From positions 33,617,733-33,681,732 of the forward strand of contig CATQJL010000305.1 in the NCBI GenBank assembly GCA_958299035.1: 64,000 nucleotides of DNA, in the 5' to 3' direction. Within the stretch, counting starts at the first letter, position 1. Each line of letters opens with the position of its first letter. The DNA comes from Cylicocyclus nassatus. Taxonomy: Eukaryota; Nematoda; Chromadorea; Rhabditida; Strongylidae. Below are positions 56,475 to 64,000 of the stretch, one piece after another. The notes under the pieces were generated by a model, which was not told where the DNA came from, ran no database searches, and was given only the letters and a program-made list of their open reading frames with translations. The position numbers were made by a program, and so were the translations under genes.

Positions 56475-56696
56475 ATGTTTTGGAAAGCTATCGTGGTGAT
56501 TCAATGTTCAATTTTTTTTCTTCACAAGCTCTTAACAGTAACTTCGGCATCTCTCTTTCAGGTTCTAGTCGCCTTCCTCGCACAAGTATCCTCAAAATTC
56601 AGGGAGGAATTCCACGTGCCGTACCCTTACCCAAAGGGATATCCTATGTTTAACTACCCTATGGGAGGGAAGAAGGGATTCAGAGCAATGAGATAG
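56475..56696 (+). CDS. Secreted peptide of the MFWKAI family, copy C (51 residues)
   Basis: Exon 1 is 56475-56495 (MFWKAIV), the intron 56496-56561 (66 bases, ending ctctttcag) and exon 2 56562-56696 ending TAG. The signal is MFWKAIVVLVAFLAQVSS; the mature part of about 33 residues begins KFREEFHV and includes PYPYPKGYPMFNYPMGG, ending KKGFRAMR. Basic, Tyr/Pro/Gly-rich, no Cys. Promoter block, leader acceptor, intron and 3' flank are all conserved with the other copies, so this is the best candidate for an expressed member. It is closest to copy D. Confidence 0.75.
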   Translation: MFWKAIVVIQCSIFFLHKLLTVTSASLFQVLVAFLAQVSSKFREEFHVPYPYPKGYPMFNYPMGGKKGFRAMR

Positions 56697-57046
56697 TTTG
56701 CAGTTCAAACTATTAATTTTTCAGACATTAAAAGGTTTAACAAATTTCTTTGTTACTTTATTAGAGAATACTTCAAAACAGTATTTTTCTTGTGCGCTTG
56801 TTGCACATAGGTACTGTAACTTATAAGGATTCTTATCTGGAACTTGATATTGCTTATACAGGGATTTAGCGATAAATAACGTATGGGTAGAAGCATCAAA
56901 GCTCGTGATGGTACAATAAGTATAGTAAAAATTCTGTGCAAAAATGTTTAATATAAATACAGCAGAAAGACGATATAAAAAGCAATTTGTTCGATAAAGC
57001 GTCTGGAAGAAAAAAAGGTGATGAACGGCATCAACAATTGTCTTTG

Positions 57047-57283
57047 GGGCCGGGTCCGGTAACATGGGCGGTTACATCACGCGATTTCATCGCCAATCTC
57101 AACAAGACAACTGTTACGAGTTCATTGCATACCGATCATCTTGCATTTCGGTTGTGATAGTTACCTCAATTAGTCGTGTCAGAAATCTATCACAACCGAA
57201 ATGCAATATTATTGGCATGGAACGAGCTGGTAACAGTTGTCTTGTCGAGAGAATCGCGAGGCGATGAAATCGTTGCCCGGCCC
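57047..57283. repeat. Foldback element of family F3
   Basis: Ends gggccgggtccggtaa and gttgcccggccc. The inner arms pair gcgatttcatcgcc with gcgatgaaatcg, caagacaactgttac with gtaacagttgtcttg, and gcatttcggttgtgatag with ctatcacaaccgaaatgc. Compact, 237 bases. Confidence 0.8.
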
Positions 57284-60200
57284 TTTTCGTGGCCTTCACA
57301 TAAAAAAATGTACGAATACATAGTACTCACATTTGATGTAGTCCTGTGACGGAAGCGCTTAGCTGAAAATAATTAATATTGCTTTTCGTTTTCGATGACA
57401 AAATAAAGAAAATTTGATTATTTTTCGAAAACATGATATTGGATGTTACTACCGAAAAATAGAGCCTTCTGCAATCTTGACCAAGCAGTAGATCCTAGCT
57501 TTCGGGAAAGTGATATGATTTGCTTATCAAGCTAAGAAAAGATAAAATAATTGCAAGTTTGAAAAAAATCGAGATCTGGCACTCTAGGAAAGATGAAGGT
57601 TCGCACCTCGACGCCGCCGTGGACGTGATGCTAATGCCAAGAATGCTGTGGTTCACAATGTAAGTCGAGTGTTTTTAATTATTAGGTCGTTCCATAGCTT
57701 CGTACCGTTTTCATAAACCGACGAGATGACAAATTATCAAAAGGGTACGGCACAGGTGGCTTACCAAGCAAGCTGAATATGATTTCTGGAAACAAGCAAA
57801 GGAGGTATAATTTTTGCGGAAAAGAATACCGTAGTGTTTCGATCTGCCGCCGGCCCTCCCAAACAAGCAGAGGGCTTGTTTACAGGAAAGATGAAATCAC
57901 ATCAAAATTGATGTGTAAATGGGCAACGGGGAGCTAGGACTAAGTATGAAAAATTTTGAATATATTATGTAAATTGAAGGCGTGCTCAACCTTTTTCGGA
58001 GTGGTGCCTTTCAAGCCACCCGGAAGCCAGCTGAGGTGGCTTCGGAAAGAAAAGCCACAAATTTTTTCCTCTTTCACATAATTTTTCTACTTTTCCTAAA
58101 TAGATTTTATCTACATCCCAAACCCTACAAAATGGTTCCTAAACCGCCTCAAACCCCCTCCTCCCCGCTCACTTACAGCCCCTTGGAAATGTTGAATGGC
58201 GGCGGCAATTCTGCTCCAGGCGCATAGTGCTGCCGCTGGATACATCATGCCGCCAATCCAGAGAATACGAACATCATCGCATTTGTTTGATGCTTTTTTT
58301 GTTTCGTATTGTTCTTCCTCTTCATTTATTTTCTCTTCTAAAAACTTATTGCAATTATCGTATTTTCATCGTGAAATCAAAGGGGATTCCGTTTTTTGCA
58401 ATTTTGGGAAGCCACCTTGTGCCGAGCCCTGGTCATCAAAATCCAATCAAAATTGCATGCTCAGTTGTTGCGCACAACCCTCTGCCACTTTGCTGTCATG
58501 AATTCATTTCCTTTTTCTTCAAAAACCAACTTGTCTGGTCCCAAATAGTCGTCTAACCACCGCCGTCTGCAGAATTAGAGCAAGCGCTCTTCATATGATT
58601 TGCTATCAAATGGAAAAGGTAATGGGTATGGAAAAGGAAAATGTTCTGCCAGAGCAGGATCTCAGGAGCACACTGGATAGTGTATGTACCCCCTTTTCAA
58701 GCCTTGCAGGACAATTATGACCAGGGTCAAGCTTGGGGTGCGGCACGCCACACCTGGGGAGTCGTATTGAGGACTCAAAAGGGGAGGGGGTCGTAATTGG
58801 GTAATCTGATAATAGTGATAACATGATATTCGTATCCTATCCATAATCAGCATGTCAAATAACCCCTGTAGACAAAGTGTGAGCGAATTCTGAAGATTCA
58901 AGATACTAGGCTATCTAAGTGAAATGGTCAAATTCCAACATGGTTAACTTAGCTTCAAAGGTGAATTACCTATACGTTTTTGCACTCAAGACAAAGCACT
59001 ACTCCTTCTTTGTCCACAGGAATCCCGCTTTAGAAGACCTCCAAACTGTGGAATTAGAAGCCAACTAAAATCTCGTTTTTCCCATTTTTCGGTTTTGATC
59101 GTTGTGCTTTCACCAAATACTACTCAAAGCAGAGAAAACGAATCAGGCTCAAATCACTCCTGTGAAAACTAGGAGATCTAGTCTATGATATAGTTAATGG
59201 GGTGCGGCACACCCTCTTAAAAGCTGCGGCGGCCGCGTGCCAATAATGCTTCTTTTTGTCTCTTAAAAAAATCATCTTTGCAAGTTGAGGGATTAGAGCG
59301 GATCAGCTTTTCGCAAAAACTAATTAGCTTTTATGGGAAAGTTGATCTTCGCTTTTTCTAATATGCTCACCTTGGCGTAATTCAACTGCCTATTAGGGAA
59401 ATAAGGACTAGAAGGAAAACGATACGAATTTATGGAACCCAATATCTAACGAAGACTTCACTGGCAAAAAAATAATGCATTTATGCATAGCATACCATCC
59501 ATCCAAACCTAAAATTTCTCTGTGATCTTCTTGGAAAGATCAATTTCTGCCAAGATCCCCATACTCCTCATTCATTATAATATTTTGAAGGTGCGTTGGG
59601 CATTTCTTGAAGGATGTTTGGCTAGGTGTTCAGCGTTTTTGCAGGGATGTATAGATAGATGTAATCAATAGGTGATTACCGAACTTATTTCTACACACAT
59701 CTCTTTCAAATTTGGCACAACTAAAATATTTGCGATAAAGCATTGTGCAATCAAGATGATAGGAGCTCCACTATTTGCTGTTGATCCGCATCTTGCAACA
59801 GGTGTCGAGAACGTTTTCGCATGCTAAAAAAGTCTGCAGAAGACTTGATTAATTTTTCGTCTGTGTTCACTCTCAAAAACAATTTTGAACGGGAGGAGTC
59901 GGACATATGCCGAAGGATTGTCCTTAACGACAGAAATGAGGAATTTGTCATTTCTGGCTCTAGTGTGCAAAATACTCTATTCTGCTACGCAGTTCTCTCT
60001 TGAATCTTCCTGACCCCTCGACACTACCGTCAGGTTGGACCAAAAGTTCGTGCACATCCTTCCTTGATTTCTAACCATCAAAAAATTCAATAAATGCACT
60101 TGGGCGTCAATTTTGAAGAGTATGTGCTTGAACAAGTGAGCAACCCACAGAAAGTTTTGATTGAAAATTCGATATGTTACAGATGTCTCGGGCTTTTGAA

Positions 60201-60545
60201 ACTTTTCAGATTTTGGCTTCAACCTATATGTGGGTCAAGCTGTAAATGTTCGGAAACCATCTTGCAGAGTTGCTGTGCTCTATCGAATGGTACCCTAAAA
60301 CTTGATTAAAAAGTTCACTTGCTGCGGTAAAAACTGAAAATATAACAAAATATATAATGACACTTATATTAGCTGGATACCGTTGCCGAATTCCTGTTGC
60401 ACTTTTTTATTTTATTTCTTCGAAATCTCAAAAGCTTTCGAAAGTTCTCGTGTTTACGGCATGTGAACAGAGTCAAAGGACTATTCATCACTAATGTCGC
60501 TTCCGCTATCCGTGCGCAAGATACGCATTTTGACTAATAAGGGAA
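57284..60545. other. Intergenic, scattered repeat fragments, no clear gene
   Basis: A lone mariner-type end (ttaggtcgttccatagcttc, 57682) and a block at 57985-58045 that may be a hAT-like end (cgtgctcaacctttttcgga). Also the paired gggtgcggcac motifs at about 58737 and 59210, and a lone cgtgcaccaaaag-type end near 60032. The open frames at 57982-58556 and 59821-60003 have no domain or splice support that I trust. Confidence 0.35.
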
Positions 60546-61315
60546 GGACACTTGGGCCCGTATGCACGTACATCCCCGCTGGGGAGGGGAGGGGATCTGA
60601 GAGGGGATGCGTCATATCTCGCCACTCTACGTATCTTTCTTCTTCCTTCTCTATCTTGCTTATAAAGGTTTTCATACCCTAACACCTGCACATAATTGAT
60701 GCCAGGTTACTGGAGTGATTCTTTAGATTTTCACTATTTTGTGTGATCCCCTGGGGATCCCCTGCTGATCCCCAGGGGATCGCCTCTCATTTTCAAAGTG
60801 ATTTATCTTCCTGAAAACTCAGTAAAAACGCTGTAAAATTGTAATGTGGATATACTACGGCACTGCTATGTTTTTAGTAGAAATAAGTGAAATCTCAGGA
60901 TATCGAAATCTTCGGTATTCCCTGGCTCGAAAGCTAGGGATCATCGAAAAATTCACAATCTTCAGATCCCATTTCTTCTGTCGAAAACATGCTTGGCAGT
61001 GCCGTAGTTTATCCTCAGTACAATTTTGCGGCGTTCCCATTGACTTCTCAGGAAGATGAATGGCACTGAATTCGAGAATTGATCCCTTGGGGATCCCCTG
61101 GGGATCCCCAGGGATCACACAAAATAGTAAAAATCTAATCGGTTATGCCAGTAACCTGGCATCAATTATGCGCAGGTATTAGGGTATGAGAACCTTCATA
61201 AGCAAGATAGAAAATGAAGAAGAAAGATACCTAGAGTAGCGCGATATGATGCATCCCCTCTCAGATCCCCTCCCCTCCCCAGCGGGGATGTACGTGCATA
61301 CGGGCCTTGGTGTCC
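60546..61315. repeat. 770-base near-perfect palindrome
   Basis: The left end ggacacttgggcccgtatgc and the right end (gcatacgggccttggtgtcc) are inverted, with arms of about 175 bases (tacatccccgctggggaggg; cataattgatgccaggttac). The central part is also inverted, around repeated gatcccctggggatcccc blocks near 60750 and 61085. No open frame is meaningful. Confidence 0.85.
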
Positions 61316-62094
61316 ATGGCCTTTCGATATGAACTCTTCAATATCAAATGCGTCTTGGAGCGCTGATTCCAATCTGCCTTCGGTATATGCTGTACGCTCT
61401 CTTCCGAAAGTTTGGATGACAGGATGCGCTGAAACCGTTGGAATAGTAACAAGATAAAAATTTATATCAAACTCAGGAAAATCGTCTCGCCTAGAACAAC
61501 TCTGACTGCCTAGATCTCAGGAAATTGATACGAAAAAAGTCCATATCTTTTTTCAGAAAGTCGCACAGCAGATAACAAATATAGATTTAAACCAGAAAAA
61601 CACCAGAGATCGGACAGGATGATGATCGGTAGGGCATAGTCTACGGTGCCTAGCAAATATGGGAGGCATGACACGGATATGTCTACACACTTTATCTGAG
61701 CCGTAAAAGGTCAGAGTGCCATCCTAGCACTTACCGACATTCGAACGGAGAAAACTTTTTAAAAAAAATTTTTTTTGAAAGCTTTTTGTATTTATTTCTG
61801 TAGGCTGCACATAAAATGAATAACTCAGGAAAGTTGATTTTTTGATGTTTTTTCACCCTTTTTAGAAAAGCTAAAGGCGCTGGAGTGCGTTTATGTAAAA
61901 GGCAGTGCCAACACACAGTCTAGAAAATGGCGGCGGCCCAGGAGTTCCCAAAGCCTCGCCGCCTTTCCTTGCAGGGCTACTCAGATCCACTTCTGCGACT
62001 ATTCATACACTACGACGTAATATCTAACCTCTTGAATGATGAGGTAGCCTGACCACTGCGTCGTACACTGCGCGGGTATCCCTTGTGCTTACAG
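61316..62094. other. Intergenic, nothing recognised
   Basis: A block near 61928-61990 (ggcggcggcccaggagttcc) resembles the GC-rich blocks at 24840 and 29150. No gene recognised. Confidence 0.35.
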
Positions 62095-62105
62095 CATGTG
62101 ATAAT

Positions 62106-62352
62106 TGCAGGCGCGCGCGCCGCACGGATAGAGTATAAAGGCACGCGTGCGGCGTACTACAAAATTAGGCGCGCAGGTGGCGAGATCGAACATAAACGTA
62201 GCGCGCGGGTCGCGGTGTTGGCCATTAATACGCGCGCCGCACGCACCAAATGTCTAGAATGGCACGCGTTTGGCGTAGTGCCGGACACACCCACAAACAA
62301 GGCACGCGCTTTGCCGCATTGACCATAAACGCGCGTGCGCCGCACGCTTCAA
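62106..62352. repeat. CpG-rich minisatellite, about 30-base period
   Basis: Eight degenerate units start near 62111, 62141, 62169, 62201, 62232, 62262, 62302 and 62331. Each has a core such as gcacgcgtgcggcg or gcgcgccgcacgc followed by an A/T-richer spacer (accataaacg, aaaattag). CpG density is far above the surroundings. Confidence 0.7.
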
Positions 62353-62653
62353 CTATCTGAGTACTTAGCACCTCCAAGGCGTCGCACTTTTAAAATGGCT
62401 TCGTCCATTTGCTCCGCGCACTGGCGAATCTTATTTACACTTGTGCAGGTTTGGAGGATACTTCAAGTATTCTGGATGAATGACGAAGGATGGAACGTGA
62501 CATACTAGGGCTTGGAGACCTACCATGTTGCGTCTGCAATATAGGAGCGAGAAACTCATTACTAGAGATCTTTTGACTGGGGTTTGCTGTGGGCACCGAT
62601 TTGTCGGAAGGGAAATTCCGTTTTTCATCAGCCGAGACAGGTGAACATATGTT

Positions 62654-63538
62654 TTAGGGTGAACGGTAAAATTGGGACACCTTAAGAATAATTGTAGATT
62701 TCTCAACAAAGAAGAGTGATTGAACTTTTTAAATTTGATAGATATTAGAGTATATTATTCTCTTTTAGATGGTACCTATATGAGGTCATTTACATACCTA
62801 GTAACTTTTATATTGCTGAAGTGCAAAGTTAATACTTAAACAAATTATGAACTTCTAACAGTATCTGCGCAGTGAAACATGCGAAACCTTCCAAAGTACT
62901 ACTGCTGCAATGCGTGAGGTACACTGACCGAACCCACTATGGCTTGCTGGACGCAACGCTTGAAGTCAGGAGTTATAGTCATTAGCAGTTTCGACAGCGA
63001 AGATGCGTGCTACTTACTTCCTTGCGAGTGACCGCATGTTTGCTGATTACCATCCGACAGAGCTCTTTACGCTCTATCCACACATATGCTGTTTTCTCTA
63101 TCCACACATATGCTGTTTGCCTCAATTTCTCCTATCTTCGGAAATTATAGATTGAAACATGACTTCTTGGTTTTTAGTGCGCCAAAAATTTGTAATTTTT
63201 CAAATTATCTGTTTTTTACCTGAGAATTGAAGAAAAGACCTAATTTTTAATAAATCATTTGAAAGAGCATGAAGAGTCTTTCGAACGGTATGTCAGATGC
63301 TCTATGACTTTACGGTATGGCAGCGCAAGAATGAGAGATGTTCAAAAAACCCTGGTCGAGTTCTTCACGGCGCCACGCGTAGGATAGTGGAGAGGAGCGT
63401 TAACGCGTTGTCAGAATAATAGGAGGAATCGCCTATGTAAACGACATTTAAGTTGCAGCATGCATGCTGTTGCTCGAAACAAAAAATCCCAAAATGTAAT
63501 GAAAATCAAGCTGTGCCAATTTTTACTGTTCACCCTAA
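62654..63538. repeat. Terminal inverted repeat element
   Basis: ttagggtgaacggtaaaatt at the left and aatttttactgttcacccta at the right. Size 885 bases. No transposase frame recognised; the inner 63084-63120 stretch has a short tandem copy of tatccacacatatgctgttt. Confidence 0.7.
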
Positions 63539-64000
63539 ACACTTGGTTGAAATCTGTTGAGCAAGTTGCAGGTGTCCTAATTCATTTCTGACGGAATTCT
63601 CACTTTTTCTGATTTTTCAGGTATGAATTATTCTAGTAGTTTTTATTTACAACATCGCTTAGTTCAAACTGGATGCAAATTAAAACACAGATTCACAGAA
63701 TTTTTATGGATTATGCGAAATACAACTTAATGCGGTTTTGACTTGGAGCAAGACGTGTGTTACAGCCAAAGAATTGACCTTCCCATCACTAGTGCTTAAC
63801 ACTTGAAGACATTGAAACAGTGTTAGCTGCCGTGTTCAAGTGTCCATATCAATGAATGATGGGAAAGACCCTTTCTCGGAGAGGCTATTTTTGCAAAAAA
63901 ATTAAGCTAAATATCCGCTGAAATTTTGTAGATTCGGTTTGCACGCCAAAGATTCTATCCAACCTAATATACTTAGTAGATCGGTGCACAAGTTCCCGCG
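63539..64000. other. Intergenic, one imperfect hairpin
   Basis: tcccatcactagtgcttaac near 63781 pairs loosely with the gttcaagtgtcc...gatggga side near 63865. No gene recognised before the window ends. Confidence 0.35.

Larger units (their letters stand above)
55045..56990 (+). repeat. Repeat unit C carrying a secreted-peptide gene
   Basis: Collinear with unit B over about 1.3 kb upstream and with B and A through the gene and its 3' flank. It is the most complete unit, with no large insertion. Some indels relative to unit B in the 55790-55960 stretch are multiples of three, but neither copy keeps one long frame. Confidence 0.75.

Noticed and set aside
56327..56696. Unspliced 108- and 110-residue frames across peptide gene C
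   Set aside because: The 110-residue frame runs through the intron by chance. The same frame is not open in copies A and B, and the leader acceptor and intron ends are conserved in all copies.
57982..58556. Possible gene or hAT transposase fragment
   Set aside because: The block at 57985 resembles a hAT-type end only loosely. No matching right end or transposase motif was found.
59751..60003. Overlapping plus and minus frames (60-66 residues)
   Set aside because: Neither has a domain, signal peptide or clear splice partner. A plus-strand exon is possible but I cannot support it.
1..64000. CRISPR arrays, operons and bacterial signals
   Set aside because: The sequence is eukaryotic in structure. 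The only regular array (62.1 kb) has degenerate GC-rich palindromic units without unique spacers of constant length.

Overview
This window reads as nematode nuclear DNA, most likely from a parasitic strongylid (clade V) worm. The evidence is AT-rich sequence, short introns of 45-70 bases ending in TTTCAG-like acceptors, acceptor sites a few bases ahead of start codons as in trans-spliced messages, a secreted SXP/RAL-2-like gene, and a dense load of mariner-type (TA-flanked) foldback elements. There is no bacterial-style gene packing; coding sequence is a small part of the window. Gene models were spliced by eye from the sequence with phase checks and have no transcript support.

Layout. 2.9-4.5 kb: a five-exon gene for a serine-rich 231-residue protein (+). 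5.3 kb: a possible small secreted peptide (+). 8.2-8.75 kb: a three-exon gene for a 74-residue single-pass membrane protein (+). 9.0-11.7 kb: a six-exon gene for a 175-residue secreted protein (-). 14.8-15.2 kb: a possible small coiled-coil protein (-). 47.6-49.2 kb: exons of an unrecognised gene (+). Between 16 and 57 kb the window is mainly layered repeats.

The most notable system is a family of four tiny secreted-peptide genes at 18.5, 29.6, 42.1 (minus strand) and 56.5 kb. All begin MFWKAI(V/M), carry one 60-67 base intron after codon 7, and share 5' flank, intron and 3' flank. Their mature peptides, rich in Tyr, Pro and Trp, have diverged strongly. Three sit in repeat units of about 2 kb; the fourth is a shorter unit in reverse orientation. 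The 29.6 kb copy appears to have been separated from its promoter-proximal half by a 5.3 kb insertion (24241-29557, 5-base duplication catga) that itself carries a frameshifted CR1-like LINE and an AT microsatellite.

A second highlight is an LTR retrotransposon (31064-36092, minus strand) with both LTRs, a likely primer binding site and a polypurine tract. It has coding capacity only for a Gag-like region, a zinc knuckle and a retropepsin-like domain. No reverse transcriptase, RNase H or integrase is visible, and a 0.94 kb foldback element has jumped into it. Its empty target site survives in a paralogous repeat at 21.75-22.7 kb. The rest of the window holds many long palindromic elements, a CpG-rich minisatellite at 62.1 kb and a 770-base palindrome at 60.5-61.3 kb.
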